DNA of 64,000 nt, from assembly GCF_900109285.1 (NCBI RefSeq), contig NZ_FNZQ01000005.1, forward strand, positions 62,001 through 126,000, written 5' to 3'. Source of the stretch: Jannaschia helgolandensis. Lineage in GTDB: Bacteria > Pseudomonadota > Alphaproteobacteria > Rhodobacterales > Rhodobacteraceae. The translations under genes were made by a program, and so were the position numbers. The notes under the pieces were generated by a model. The model saw only the letters and a program-made list of their open reading frames with translations. It searched no databases and was not told the DNA's origin. Shown here piece after piece: positions 9,138 through 18,259 of this stretch; positions within the stretch are counted from its first letter, which is position 1, and each line of letters opens with the position of its first letter.

Positions 9138-9470
9138 GACTGCTTCGGGACGGACTGTTCTTTCGACCTCCGGTTTGTGAAGCGGACAGTCTCTGCGGCG
9201 GGTGACCCAATATAATGGTCACCGCCCGGCCACAATGCGACAGCGATTGGAGACGATGATGATCGGTATGTTGCTGGTCGCGGCTCCATCGCCGCACCAA
9301 CGGCGTGACGGATCGCAAGACAGGGTCGATGGCCGGTATCGCTGCAACAAAGCAATGGACCAGCGATATGCCGGAACGAACCTGCTGGCTGCACCCGCTG
9401 TCCTTCGGCCATTTGACGAACATGGATATGTCAGCGATATCCGTTTATCCAAAGTGACAGAGTCCGACCC
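9138..9470. other. 333-bp intergenic region between ssb and the lactonase gene
   Basis: No convincing gene is present. The only structure seen is a dyad at 9201-9223: GGTGACC and GGTCACC flanking a 9-base centre that contains TATAAT. It could be an operator over a -10 box, but no good -35 sequence lies 16-18 bases upstream. Confidence 0.5.
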
Positions 9471-10370
9471 ATGTCCCACCACGAGATTATCGATCCCGCT
9501 TTTGCGCGGTTCGTGCTGAGCAACGCGCCGGTCAAGCAGTTGGCGACCGGCTTCGACTGGGTCGAGGGGCCGGTCTGGTTCGGTGATGCCGGTTGTCTGC
9601 TGTTCTCGGACATTCCCAATGACAGGATGCTGCGCTGGACGCCGGACGTCGGCATCTCGGTCTATCGCGCGCCGTCGAACTACGCGAACGGTCATACCCG
9701 TGACCGCGAGGGACGGCTGGTGTCCTGCGAACATGGAACCCGGCGCGTCACCCGCACGGAACTGGACGGCACTCTCACGTTGATCGCCGACACCTTCGAC
9801 GGTAAGCGGCTAAATTCACCCAACGACGTGGTGGTAAAATCGGACGGCACGATCTGGTTCACCGACCCCCATTACGGCATCATGACCAATTATGAAGGTT
9901 TCGCGTCCGAGCAGGAGCTTCCTTGTCGCGTCTACCGCATCGACCCCGCGACCGGGACGATGGATGTCATGGTCGACGACATGAAATGCCCCAACGGGCT
10001 GGCGTTTTCACCTGACGAGAGCCGTCTGTATGTGGCCGACACCGGGCGCATGTTCACCGAAGACGATCAGCATATCCGGGTCTACGACTGCGCAAGCGGC
10101 GGCGCGACCTCGAACGGTCGTCTGTTTCACAAGATCGAGCCGGGACTGGCCGATGGCATCCGCGTCGACACCGATGGCAACCTGTGGTCGTCGGCGGGCG
10201 ACGGGGTGCACTGCATCGCGCCGGACGGTCACCTGATGGGCAAGGTTCTGGTGCCGGAATTGGTGTCGAATATCTGTTTCGGCGGACGCGCCAAGCATGA
10301 GCTGTATATCACCGCGACGACCAGCCTGTACCGCGTAACGCTGAACCGTTCGGGCGTTCAGCGACCGTAA
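9471..10370 (+). CDS. SMP-30/gluconolactonase family protein
   Basis: Six-bladed beta-propeller lactonase of 299 residues, cytoplasmic (no signal peptide). The metal-site glutamate is in TGFDWVEGPVW near residue 27, and RLNSPNDVVV and CPNGLAFSPDESRLYV carry the expected Asn/Asp ligands. The family opens sugar 1,4- or 1,5-lactones to acids. It converges, about 70 bases apart, with the sugar-catabolism operon at 10441-18192, whose Gfo/Idh dehydrogenase could make a lactone; that link is inference. Confidence 0.88.
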   Translation: MSHHEIIDPAFARFVLSNAPVKQLATGFDWVEGPVWFGDAGCLLFSDIPNDRMLRWTPDVGISVYRAPSNYANGHTRDREGRLVSCEHGTRRVTRTELDGTLTLIADTFDGKRLNSPNDVVVKSDGTIWFTDPHYGIMTNYEGFASEQELPCRVYRIDPATGTMDVMVDDMKCPNGLAFSPDESRLYVADTGRMFTEDDQHIRVYDCASGGATSNGRLFHKIEPGLADGIRVDTDGNLWSSAGDGVHCIAPDGHLMGKVLVPELVSNICFGGRAKHELYITATTSLYRVTLNRSGVQRP

Positions 10371-10440
10371 GTCCGCAAAATCAAAGTGTACGGCTACTGC
10401 AATCAACAAAGCCTGAGTTTTCGAGAATCCGCGCCGTGGA

Positions 10441-11265
10441 TCAGATCGACGGCAGGGCTCCGGTCATGGCGGCCAGCACCTCGTCGGCTGGACGCGTCCA
10501 CCAATCTTCTGCCGAGAAAATCTCCACTTCGACCAGCCCGTCAAAACCCTGCGCTTCGACGACGCTTCGGATCGCAGGAATGTCGATGACGCCCTCGCCC
10601 ATCATGCCCCGATCCGTGAGCATGTCCCTGGTCGGGTTCAGCCAGTCGCAGACATGGAAGGCCAGCAAACGGTCCTTCCCGGCACGGGCGATTTGCGCGG
10701 CAAGGTCCGGATCCCACCACACGTGATAGACATCAAGCGCGACGCCGATGCCATTGCCCAGTCGATCACAGATATCCAGCGCCTGACCTGTTGTATTCAC
10801 GCAGGCCCGGTCGGCCGCGTACATGGGATGCAAGGGCTCGATAGCGATCTTCACGCCTACTGTCCGAGCATAGTCGAGTGTGGCGGAGAGCCCGTCTGTC
10901 ACGATTGCGCGCGCGCCGTCGATATCCCTGGAGCCATCGGGCAGGCCTCCGACGACCATGACCAGACACGCGGCCTCGATTGCCGCCGCCTCGTCGACAG
11001 CGCGTTTGTTGTCGTCAAGGACGGTTTGCGTCAGCGCGCCTTCGGCGGTGTACCAGCCGCCCCGGCACAAGCCCGATACGCCAAGACCGGCATCACGGAT
11101 CAGCTTTGCCGCACGGTCGACCCCGCAGTCCTGCAACTTGTCCCGCCAGGGGGAAATTCCCCCGATACCATGCCGTGCACATCCGTCGATACATTCCGCA
11201 AGAGTCCATTGTTTGCTGACCGTTGCAGTGTTGAGCGACAGATCGGCAGAGGTGAGCGTTCTCAT
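10441..11265 (-). CDS. Sugar phosphate isomerase/epimerase family TIM barrel (AP endonuclease 2-like)
   Basis: A 274-residue xylose-isomerase-like TIM barrel. Metal-ligand candidates are in IEPLHP (Glu), ALDVYHVWWD (Asp/His), HVCDW (His) and VEVEIFS (Glu). Members act as sugar isomerases, epimerases or hydroxypyruvate isomerases, or as 3-keto-glycoside eliminases; the reaction here is unknown. It is the last gene of the minus-strand operon and overlaps the DUF993 stop by four bases (ATGA), so it is translationally coupled. Confidence 0.82.
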   Translation of the reverse strand: MRTLTSADLSLNTATVSKQWTLAECIDGCARHGIGGISPWRDKLQDCGVDRAAKLIRDAGLGVSGLCRGGWYTAEGALTQTVLDDNKRAVDEAAAIEAACLVMVVGGLPDGSRDIDGARAIVTDGLSATLDYARTVGVKIAIEPLHPMYAADRACVNTTGQALDICDRLGNGIGVALDVYHVWWDPDLAAQIARAGKDRLLAFHVCDWLNPTRDMLTDRGMMGEGVIDIPAIRSVVEAQGFDGLVEVEIFSAEDWWTRPADEVLAAMTGALPSI

Positions 11266-12416
11266 ACGGACACCCCGCGCGCCTGAAATACGGGACGGGC
11301 CCGGCGGGCCACTTCATCGGGGTCGATGAACAGTTGCGCGTCATTGGCCAGCCGCAGGATTTCCGCCAGATGCAGGGTGGATCGTGCACTTTCCTGCCCG
11401 CTGACCATAGTAAAGTGGTCCTGATGGCCCATCAGATATGCCATGAACACCACACCGGTTTTGTAGAACCGTGTCGGGGCCCTGAAGATATGACGCGAGA
11501 GTGGAACGGTCGGATCAAACGCCGCGCTATAAGCGGCATGATCGCCCTTTGCCAGCGACGTAAGCGCCCGGCACGCCGACCCGGCGATCGGGTCAAAGAT
11601 GCCAAGCAAGGCGTGCGAAAAGCCTTCCTCGTCACCTGCAATGAGGTCGGGGTAGTTGAAATCGTCCCCCGTATACATGGCGACGCCATCCGGCAAACGC
11701 CGCCGCATGGAGATTTCTTTCTCGGCGGACAGAAGCGAAATCTTTATCCCGTCCACTTTGGCCGCGTTGTCTGCGATCACGGACAGACAGGTATCCATGG
11801 CGCCCATGTGATCGGGATCGCCCCAATAACCTTCGAGGGCCGGGTCAAACATTTCGCCCAGCCAGTGCAGGATGGCAGGCTGTTTCAGTCCGGACAGCAC
11901 CCGGCCATAGACGCGGGCATAATCATCCGGCGACCTTGCAGCCGCGACCAAGGCGCGGCTGGCCATCAAGATAACCCGCGAGCCGGTGGCCTCGATCGCT
12001 TCACACTGCATTTCATAGGCCGCGATGACATCGTCGATTGTCACGTCCGGGCCTGGTATCAGGTGATCGGTTCCGGCCCCGCTTGCGATCAGGGCTCCGG
12101 CTGGCGCGTCTTTCATACTGCGCCGGATCAGGTCGAGCGAGGTCGGCCAGTCGAGGCCCATGCCACGTTGCGCCGTATCCATCGCCTCGGCCACGCCAAG
12201 ACCAAGCGACCAGAGGTGGTGACGGAAGGCCAGTGTCCGCTCCCAATCCACGGCCACCCCGGTGCCGGGGTCAACATCGGCCAGCGGATCGGCCACCACG
12301 TGGGCGGCAGCATAAGCGATGCGTGTCCAGTCGCCGCCGGGTTCAGGCACCGGACCCGCCGTCAGGGTCAGCGATGCCGTAGCGCCCCCGGCTATGGGTA
12401 AAATCAGGTTCGACAT
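11262..12416 (-). CDS. DUF993 family protein (dihydrodipicolinate synthase-like aldolase fold)
   Basis: A 384-residue protein of the DUF993 family, related to class I aldolases of the DHDPS/NAL type; its reaction has not been established to my knowledge. GAGGGGA stands about nine bases before the ATG at 12416. It lies between a Gfo/Idh/MocA dehydrogenase and an isomerase in the TetR-controlled operon, which suggests cleavage of a keto sugar or keto acid made upstream. No signal peptide or membrane helix is present. Confidence 0.8.
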   Translation of the reverse strand: MSNLILPIAGGATASLTLTAGPVPEPGGDWTRIAYAAAHVVADPLADVDPGTGVAVDWERTLAFRHHLWSLGLGVAEAMDTAQRGMGLDWPTSLDLIRRSMKDAPAGALIASGAGTDHLIPGPDVTIDDVIAAYEMQCEAIEATGSRVILMASRALVAAARSPDDYARVYGRVLSGLKQPAILHWLGEMFDPALEGYWGDPDHMGAMDTCLSVIADNAAKVDGIKISLLSAEKEISMRRRLPDGVAMYTGDDFNYPDLIAGDEEGFSHALLGIFDPIAGSACRALTSLAKGDHAAYSAAFDPTVPLSRHIFRAPTRFYKTGVVFMAYLMGHQDHFTMVSGQESARSTLHLAEILRLANDAQLFIDPDEVARRARPVFQARGVSV

Positions 12417-12427
12417 GTGCGGTCCCC

Positions 12428-13579
12428 TCAGATGTCCAGCGCAGGCACATCGAGCCAGCGTCGTTCCGCCGAAGACCGGTAGCCCAGCTCGGCCAGTTGC
12501 ACGCCTTTGGCCCCTTCCTCCAGCGTGTAGGACCATGGTCCGTCTTCGGCGACGTGGCGCAGGAATTGCTCCCACTGAACTTTGAAGCCGTTGTCGAACG
12601 TGGTGTTGTCAGGCACTTCGACCCAGGTGTCGAAGAAATCCATGGTTTGCTTCTGGTCCGGATTCCAGATCGGTTTCGGCGTGTTTACCCGCGCCTGTGA
12701 ATAGCACGTGTGCAGACCCGCAACCGCACTGCCGAGCGTTCCATCGATGTGGAAGGTAACCAGATCATCCCGTCGCACGCGGGTGGCCCAGCTGCTGTTG
12801 AGTTGCGCGACGATCCCGCCTTCCAGCTCGAAGGTCGCATAAGCCGCATCGTCGGCGTCTGCTTTGTATTTCTTGCCATCTTCATCCCAACGCTCAGGGA
12901 TATGAGTCACCGCAAGGCAGGAAACGGCCTTGACCGGCGCGACGACATTATCCAGCACATAGCGCCAGTGGCACAGCATGTCCGAAACGATGCCGCCGCC
13001 GTCAGTCTTGCGATAGTTCCATGAGGGGCGTTGGGCTTCCATCCAGTCGCCCTCGAACACCCAATAGCCGAATTCGCCGCGAACACTCAGGATCTCGCCA
13101 AAAAATCCGGAGTCGCGCAAACGCTTCAGCTTGAGCAGACCCGGCAGGTCGAGTTTATCGTGAACGATACCGTTTTTCACCCCTTTGACCTTGGCATGGC
13201 GGGCGATCTCCACCGCTTCCTGCAGCCCCTCGGAGACCGGCTTTTCGGAATAGACGTGTTTGCCCGCGTCAATCGCCTTGCGCAGAAGGCCCGGCCGCAT
13301 CTGGGTGCTGGCCGCATCGAAGAAGACGGTATCGTCGGGATTGGCAAGGGCGGCATCGAGATCAGTGGAATAGCGTTCAACACCGTGCTTCTTGGCCAGT
13401 TCGGCGATCTTTCCCCCGTTCCGACCCACGATGATCGGGTCGGGAAGCAACAGATCGCCGGATTTCAGACGTACGCCACCCTGGTCCCGGATCGCCAGAA
13501 CAGATCGGATCAGGTGCTGGTTCATGCCCATGCGCCCCGTCACGCCGTGCATGATGATGCCAATTCTCTGTGTCGCCAT
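12428..13579 (-). CDS. Gfo/Idh/MocA family oxidoreductase
   Basis: NAD(P)-dependent sugar dehydrogenase-like protein of 383 residues. The Rossmann N-terminus reads RIGIIMHGVTGRMGMN, and the EKP motif typical of the family is in HVYSEKPVSEG. The C-terminal domain has GGGIVSDMLCHWRYVLD. Members oxidise a sugar or inositol hydroxyl to a ketone. The start at 13579 follows AAGGAAT. It ends 11 bases before the DUF993 start. The substrate is probably a sugar acid or glycoside taken up by the TTT importer of the same operon, by inference. Confidence 0.88.
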   Translation of the reverse strand: MATQRIGIIMHGVTGRMGMNQHLIRSVLAIRDQGGVRLKSGDLLLPDPIIVGRNGGKIAELAKKHGVERYSTDLDAALANPDDTVFFDAASTQMRPGLLRKAIDAGKHVYSEKPVSEGLQEAVEIARHAKVKGVKNGIVHDKLDLPGLLKLKRLRDSGFFGEILSVRGEFGYWVFEGDWMEAQRPSWNYRKTDGGGIVSDMLCHWRYVLDNVVAPVKAVSCLAVTHIPERWDEDGKKYKADADDAAYATFELEGGIVAQLNSSWATRVRRDDLVTFHIDGTLGSAVAGLHTCYSQARVNTPKPIWNPDQKQTMDFFDTWVEVPDNTTFDNGFKVQWEQFLRHVAEDGPWSYTLEEGAKGVQLAELGYRSSAERRWLDVPALDI

Positions 13580-13646
13580 CGTCGTATTCCTTCGTCTTTG
13601 ATAATTTGGTGCCCGACCACTCATCGGGGGGCGGCATGATAAAATG

Positions 13647-14483
13647 TCAGGATGGCAAATGATCCCAGTTGCGGCGCACAGTGGCCGCGGCCAGCGCAAA
13701 CGTGTCGTGCACGTTGCCGGACAGGATAAAGGGTTCTACGCCCATCGGAGCGGACCAACCCGCCTTGCGCAAGGCAGGCAGGATGGCATCGAACGGGTCA
13801 CTTCCAGCGCCGGGTGCACCCCGGTTCGTATCGTTGAGGTGAATGTGCCCGATCGGTCCCCGCCCGACCCATTGTCTGATCAGATCGGCAACGGGAGGTT
13901 CGGTCTGGCCGGCCGCGGATGTGTCGATCATCGTCTGGAACGCCGGGTTGCCGATAGCCCCACAAAGCGCGGCGCCTTCGGCCACGGTGTTGATCGCCGT
14001 AGTTTCGGTCCGCGAGAGTGGCTCGATGCAATAGATCAGGCCTGCCTGCTGTGCGTGTTTGGCAACCGGGGCGAAGAATGCTGTCAAAGTGTCCTGCAGA
14101 TCAGCGCCCGGCACCGGCACCCGCTGCTTGGGCGAGCCATGCACCATGACGTCCGCGCCAAGACCATGCGCCAGGTCGATCAGACCGAAAAGGATACTCT
14201 GCGTTGCCGCCTGACGGGCCGGATCGGTGATCGAGGCTTCGGGGTATCCTGAAAGGAGCCAATGCAGGCCGGTGATCCGGATGCCTTCGCCTTCGACCTC
14301 GTCCCGCAATGCCCTGACTTTTTCTGACGATAACCTATGTGCCTCGGGACCCAGCGAAGCCGGATCAACTTCAAGGCCCATGGCCCCGAGCTTCCGGGCA
14401 AGACGGCTCTGGTCGGCCAGCCTCGGGTATTCAGCGGCCAGCAGTTCATTGCAAAATGTAAGTTGAAACGTCATTCGCGCCAT
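13647..14483 (-). CDS. Sugar phosphate isomerase/epimerase family TIM barrel
   Basis: A second xylose-isomerase-like TIM barrel, 278 residues, different from the one at 10441. Ligand candidates are in YCIEPLSRTET (Glu), MIDTSAAGQTE (Asp), GHIHLNDTNRGAPG (His/Asp) and MGVEPF (Glu). The HLNDTN signature with a following Gly-rich loop is common in 3-epimerases of the D-psicose/tagatose type, but the specificity is not known. Its start overlaps the end of the TetR gene by 13 bases. Confidence 0.83.
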   Translation of the reverse strand: MARMTFQLTFCNELLAAEYPRLADQSRLARKLGAMGLEVDPASLGPEAHRLSSEKVRALRDEVEGEGIRITGLHWLLSGYPEASITDPARQAATQSILFGLIDLAHGLGADVMVHGSPKQRVPVPGADLQDTLTAFFAPVAKHAQQAGLIYCIEPLSRTETTAINTVAEGAALCGAIGNPAFQTMIDTSAAGQTEPPVADLIRQWVGRGPIGHIHLNDTNRGAPGAGSDPFDAILPALRKAGWSAPMGVEPFILSGNVHDTFALAAATVRRNWDHLPS

Positions 14484-15115
14484 TCCAGCCAGGCGAGCAC
14501 CATATCGGTGATCAGGCCACGGCGCAGATCAAGCTGTGCCGCATCGTTCAGGTCGCGTCCGAAGACGGATTTCAGAGTATGGCGGTTGGCGACCGGGAAG
14601 TAACATAGCGACGCAATCGTGATATAGAGTTCCACCGGATCGACAGCTTGTCGAAACGCACCCTCGGACGCACCCCTGTCCAGGATAACGCCGATTTCAG
14701 TAACCAGATGAGACTGAATTTCGGTCAGATCGGCGATCACCCGGATGGTGCTGCCGCCGCGCAGGTTTTCAGTGTTGAGCATCGACACGAACCACGGCTT
14801 TTCGATAAAGTGGTCGAGCGTGAATTCCACCAGTGCCCGGATCGCGTCAGACGGGGCGAGGTTGGACAGATTCAGTGTGCGCTCGCCTTCACGGATCTGG
14901 ACATAGGCCTCGCGCAGCGCCGCCGCATAGAGATCGTCCTTGTCGCCGAAATAGCTATAGATCATCGGCTTGCTCATGCCGCTTGCAGCAGCAATCCGGT
15001 CGATGCGCGCGCCTCCATATCCATAGTCGGCAAATTCACTCAAGGCCGCTGCCAGAATATCGGCGCGGGCTGCTTCAGCATCATGACGGCGGCGTGGGCT
15101 GGGACGAGAGGTCAT
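14471..15115 (-). CDS. TetR/AcrR family transcriptional regulator
   Basis: A 214-residue repressor. The N-terminal helix-turn-helix (about 15-62) contains ARADILAAALSEFADYGY and SKPMIYSYFGDKDDLY; the C-terminal ligand domain is of the TetR_C type found in degradation operons. It is embedded in the operon, overlapping the tctA-type stop by four bases, so it would be autoregulated. The likely target is the double dyad at 18210-18248 before the first gene. The inducer is presumably the transported substrate or an intermediate. Confidence 0.88.
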   Translation of the reverse strand: MTSRPSPRRRHDAEAARADILAAALSEFADYGYGGARIDRIAAASGMSKPMIYSYFGDKDDLYAAALREAYVQIREGERTLNLSNLAPSDAIRALVEFTLDHFIEKPWFVSMLNTENLRGGSTIRVIADLTEIQSHLVTEIGVILDRGASEGAFRQAVDPVELYITIASLCYFPVANRHTLKSVFGRDLNDAAQLDLRRGLITDMVLAWLEWRE

Positions 15116-16629
15116 GGCTGTTTTCCATTGGCAAAAGGATTGCGTGCCGCGAGGGAGCGGCGCACGGGTGCAATGGATAAAAGGACCGAAACAGCAATGA
15201 TAACGGCAAAACCCGCCGAGATCGGGCGTGTGAAAAAGGCAGAAATGTCGCCGTCCGAAAGGATCAGCCCCCGGCGCAGCGACTTATCCAACAAGTCCCC
15301 CAGAATGATGCCCAGCACCAAGGGAGCGACAGGATATTTCATCTGCCGCATCAGGAAGCCGATGAAGCCGAACGCCACCATCACCCAGACATCGAACAGT
15401 CGCTGGCTGAGGGCATAAGGCCCGATCACGCACAGGGTGAAAACCACTGGCATCAGCCAGGCGCGCGGAATTTTCAGCACCTGTATGAACAGCGGCGTCA
15501 GCGCGACCCCGAAGATGCCAATCGCCAGGGTCGCAAAGACCAGCATCGCCGCTACGGAATAGATGAACGTCGGTTGTTCTATCATGATCATCGGACCCGG
15601 CCGGATACCATGAATGAACAGCGCCGCAATCAAAACGGCAGCAGGGGCAGACCCGGGGATCGCCAGTGTCAGTGCCGGGATCAACGCGCCTGGGACAACA
15701 GCGGAGTTGCCGGTTTCCGCGGCCGTCAGCCCCTCGGTGCTGCCCTTGCCGAACTGATCGCGTTCGGGCGACTTTCGGCGGGCGGCTGCATAACTGGCCC
15801 AGGCTCCGATATCTTCACCTACGCCGGGAATGATGCCGACCATCGTTCCGATGATGCCCGATCTTACGATCGTGATCCGGTAGCGCCAGATATCCAGCAA
15901 GCGTGGCAGGCTGGACCCTTTTGCGGCATTGGTGGCCAGTTCCGGCACCTTTTGCCACATGACGCTGAGCACTTCCGCAAAACCGAAAGCCCCGACCATT
16001 GCAGGGATCAGGCCGATACCGCCGTTGAGTTGATCGAACCCCCCGGTCAGTCGGATGTAGCTGTGGATGCCATCTGACCCCACCATGGCAACCATCAGAC
16101 CCAGAATACCGGCAATATAACCTTTCAGCGGCGAGGCCCCGCCTGTCAGCTGGCCTGAAATCACGATACCGAACAGCGCCAGCCAGAAGAATTCGTAAGA
16201 GCCGAATTTCAGTGCCGCCTCTGCCAGTGGCGGGGCCAGCATGACCAGCAGCAAAATCCCTATAAGTGTGCCGAGCGCGGACCCCGCCGTCGCCAGACCC
16301 ATTGCATAACCAGCCCTGCCCTGTTGGGCCAAGGGATAGCCATCCAGCGCAGTCGCGGCACTGGCCGGGGTGCCCGGAATGTTCAGCAGAATTGCGCTGC
16401 GCGATCCGCCGTAAATTGCGCCGACGTACATGCAAAGCAGCACTAAGATGGCTGCGTCCCGATCCATCGTATAAGTCAGCGTGGTCAGCAGTGCGACGCC
16501 CATTGTCGCGGTCAGCCCGGGCAGCGAGCCCACGAAAATCCCCAGCAAGGTTGCCCATGTGACATGAAACAGCGTCGTGAACGTCGACAATTCCCACAAG
16601 GCTGCGCCGAAATTTCCCAGACCCGTCAT
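15112..16629 (-). CDS. Tripartite tricarboxylate transporter large permease (TctA family)
   Basis: Large membrane subunit of a TTT importer, 505 residues with about 11-12 hydrophobic segments. The family signatures GSLPGLTATMGVALL, LNIPGTPASAATALDGYP and a C-terminal AIPGSAPAAVLIAAL are present. The start at 16629 overlaps the TctB stop by four bases. It works with the TctB and TctC proteins encoded just upstream; the TTT family typically carries carboxylates, including aldonates and aromatic acids. Confidence 0.93.
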   Translation of the reverse strand: MTGLGNFGAALWELSTFTTLFHVTWATLLGIFVGSLPGLTATMGVALLTTLTYTMDRDAAILVLLCMYVGAIYGGSRSAILLNIPGTPASAATALDGYPLAQQGRAGYAMGLATAGSALGTLIGILLLVMLAPPLAEAALKFGSYEFFWLALFGIVISGQLTGGASPLKGYIAGILGLMVAMVGSDGIHSYIRLTGGFDQLNGGIGLIPAMVGAFGFAEVLSVMWQKVPELATNAAKGSSLPRLLDIWRYRITIVRSGIIGTMVGIIPGVGEDIGAWASYAAARRKSPERDQFGKGSTEGLTAAETGNSAVVPGALIPALTLAIPGSAPAAVLIAALFIHGIRPGPMIMIEQPTFIYSVAAMLVFATLAIGIFGVALTPLFIQVLKIPRAWLMPVVFTLCVIGPYALSQRLFDVWVMVAFGFIGFLMRQMKYPVAPLVLGIILGDLLDKSLRRGLILSDGDISAFFTRPISAGFAVIIAVSVLLSIAPVRRSLAARNPFANGKQP

Positions 16630-17087
16630 GGCAGGCGCACCAGAAATGCATAGCGGAAAAGCGCGCCGATGATCCCGGCGGCCAATATGCCAAAGACAAC
16701 ACCCGCGACGACCCGCTTCATCGGTGCCATGTCGGTATCGAAGATAATCACGAAGCCCGCGACATAGACCGCCGTTGCCACGTAGAATGGCAGTGTGCCG
16801 ACCATCAGAAGTGCATAGGCGCTGCTCCAGAGAGCCGCGAGGATCATTGTCCGCCACGAGGCGGCATGCGTCGCGTCCTCTGGATCCTTCGCACCGATAT
16901 ACAGAAACACCGCGCAGATGCTCATGCCCGCGCCCAGGATCATCGGCAAAAGACCCGGAATTGATGACGGATGAATGCGCCGGATTTCCAGCCTGTCCAT
17001 CGTGAAACCTGCCCAGAGCATCGTCAGTCCAAGGGCGATGAGGACTATGGCGGTGATACGGTCGGCGCGTGCGGAATCAAGGCGCAT
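16626..17087 (-). CDS. Tripartite tricarboxylate transporter small permease (TctB family)
   Basis: Small membrane subunit of the TTT importer, about 153 residues with four predicted transmembrane helices; the ADRITAIVLIALGL start is typical for TctB. The start is uncertain: ATG at 17087 (GGGA six bases upstream), 17090 or 17099. It overlaps the TctA start by four bases and follows the binding-protein gene across an 82-base gap that holds a strong hairpin. Confidence 0.85.
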   Translation of the reverse strand: MRLDSARADRITAIVLIALGLTMLWAGFTMDRLEIRRIHPSSIPGLLPMILGAGMSICAVFLYIGAKDPEDATHAASWRTMILAALWSSAYALLMVGTLPFYVATAVYVAGFVIIFDTDMAPMKRVVAGVVFGILAAGIIGALFRYAFLVRLP

Positions 17088-17129
17088 CATTCGTCCCATT
17101 GAGTGCTGGATTGTCAGAAAATGGCGAGA

Positions 17130-17159
17130 TGCGCCGTCCGGGTTGCCACGGACGGCGCA
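17130..17159 (-). other. Perfect 11-bp stem-loop between tctC- and tctB-type genes
   Basis: TGCGCCGTCCG (17130-17140) is the exact reverse complement of CGGACGGCGCA (17149-17159), with an 8-base loop. It starts about ten bases after the binding-protein stop. The minus strand continues into a moderately T-rich stretch (CATTTTC) but not a clean T-tract. A role as partial terminator or 3' mRNA stabiliser that raises binding-protein output over permease is inferred. Confidence 0.6.
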
Positions 17160-17169
17160 AGCCGCTGTG

Positions 17170-18192
17170 TTACTCGGCTGCGCAGGTGATGCCGATTTCC
17201 GATGGATCGACCACCGCCTCGCCGCGTGTCACGCGGGCACAGGCTTCGGCGGTAATGACCGGCATCGCGCGGTCGAGCGCGTCTTGACCAGCCGATGGCG
17301 CAAAAACGGCACCGCGGTCCGTGGCATAGGTCATCAGTTCCGGCGATGTCGCGACTTTCTCAGTCCAGATCGCCTCAACGGTCGCATAGACCTCGTCCGG
17401 CGCACCTGTCGGAATAAGGATGCCGAAATAGTCTGCGGCGACCTTGAAATCCGGTATGAAGTCCGTAATCGGCGGAATAGGATCAATACCTTCCACATTC
17501 AGGGGCTGGTCCGACAACACAGCAAGACCTCGCAGGCGGCCTGCCCGGATCATTTCGGTCTGTTCCACTGCCAGCTGCGTGGTGATAGCCACCTCGCCAC
17601 TGGCGGCGGCCATCACGGCGGGCGCGCCGCCATCATAGGTGACCATGCGTGCTGCCAGTTCGCCGCCCGCTGCTTCGCCAATCGCCGCCAGCGCCATCCC
17701 ACCGGAGGAGTTTACGCCGGCGGTGCCGACAGTCACGCCTTCGGTTTTCATCGCCTCGAGAAGCTGCGCAAAGTCCATATACGGGCTGTCGGCATTGACG
17801 CTGACGACGGGCACGTTCGCAACGCTGAGATAGATTTCATAATCTTCGATCGATGTGCCTTCGATCAGGCCCGTCACAGCATATGTGGCGTTGTTTGCCA
17901 CGGCATTGGCTGTCCACGTGTATCCGTCCCGTGGCGCATCAAGTGCGGCTTTCGTCCCGATAGACCCAGACGCACCCGGCTGGTTCACGATAACCACGTC
18001 TGTGCCCAGTGCCTCTGCCAGAATTGGCGCGACGACGCGTGTTACCTGGTCGGTGGACCCCCCTGCCGACCAGGGTACGATGATGTTGATCGGGCGATCC
18101 GGCTGCCATGACGCGTGGCCTTCGGCCAATGCAGTCAACGGAATCAGAGCGGCCACACCGAGACTGGCCAGTGTCATTGAAACTTTTATCAT
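17170..18192 (-). CDS. Tripartite tricarboxylate transporter substrate-binding protein (TctC/Bug family)
   Basis: Periplasmic receptor of the TTT importer, 340 residues. The signal peptide (about 1-23) ends LTALAEG; the Bug-family motifs PINIIVPWSAGGSTDQ and NQPGASGSIGTKA follow. Bug proteins bind carboxylates through water-mediated contacts. An AGGGGAGGAA site precedes the ATG. It is the first gene of an eight-gene minus-strand operon and lies just behind a double-dyad operator, so expression should respond to the TetR protein of the same operon. Confidence 0.92.
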   Translation of the reverse strand: MIKVSMTLASLGVAALIPLTALAEGHASWQPDRPINIIVPWSAGGSTDQVTRVVAPILAEALGTDVVIVNQPGASGSIGTKAALDAPRDGYTWTANAVANNATYAVTGLIEGTSIEDYEIYLSVANVPVVSVNADSPYMDFAQLLEAMKTEGVTVGTAGVNSSGGMALAAIGEAAGGELAARMVTYDGGAPAVMAAASGEVAITTQLAVEQTEMIRAGRLRGLAVLSDQPLNVEGIDPIPPITDFIPDFKVAADYFGILIPTGAPDEVYATVEAIWTEKVATSPELMTYATDRGAVFAPSAGQDALDRAMPVITAEACARVTRGEAVVDPSEIGITCAAE

Positions 18193-18209
18193 ACATTCCT
18201 CCCCTTGAA

Positions 18210-18248
18210 TACTACCAACCAGTAGTATGATGCTACTGGTTAGTAGTA
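18210..18248 (-). promoter_or_regulatory. Double-dyad TetR-type operator of the tct/DUF993 operon
   Basis: TACTACCAACCAGTAG (18210-18225) and CTACTGGTTAGTAGTA (18233-18248) form a 16-bp inverted repeat with one mismatch around a 7-base spacer. Each half is itself close to a dyad (CTAC...GTAG), the pattern of two adjacent TetR-dimer sites. It lies 18-56 bases upstream of the first ATG and covers the expected -10 and transcription start behind the -35-like TTGACG. Confidence 0.8.
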
Positions 18249-18259
18249 ATTAAAGTTTA

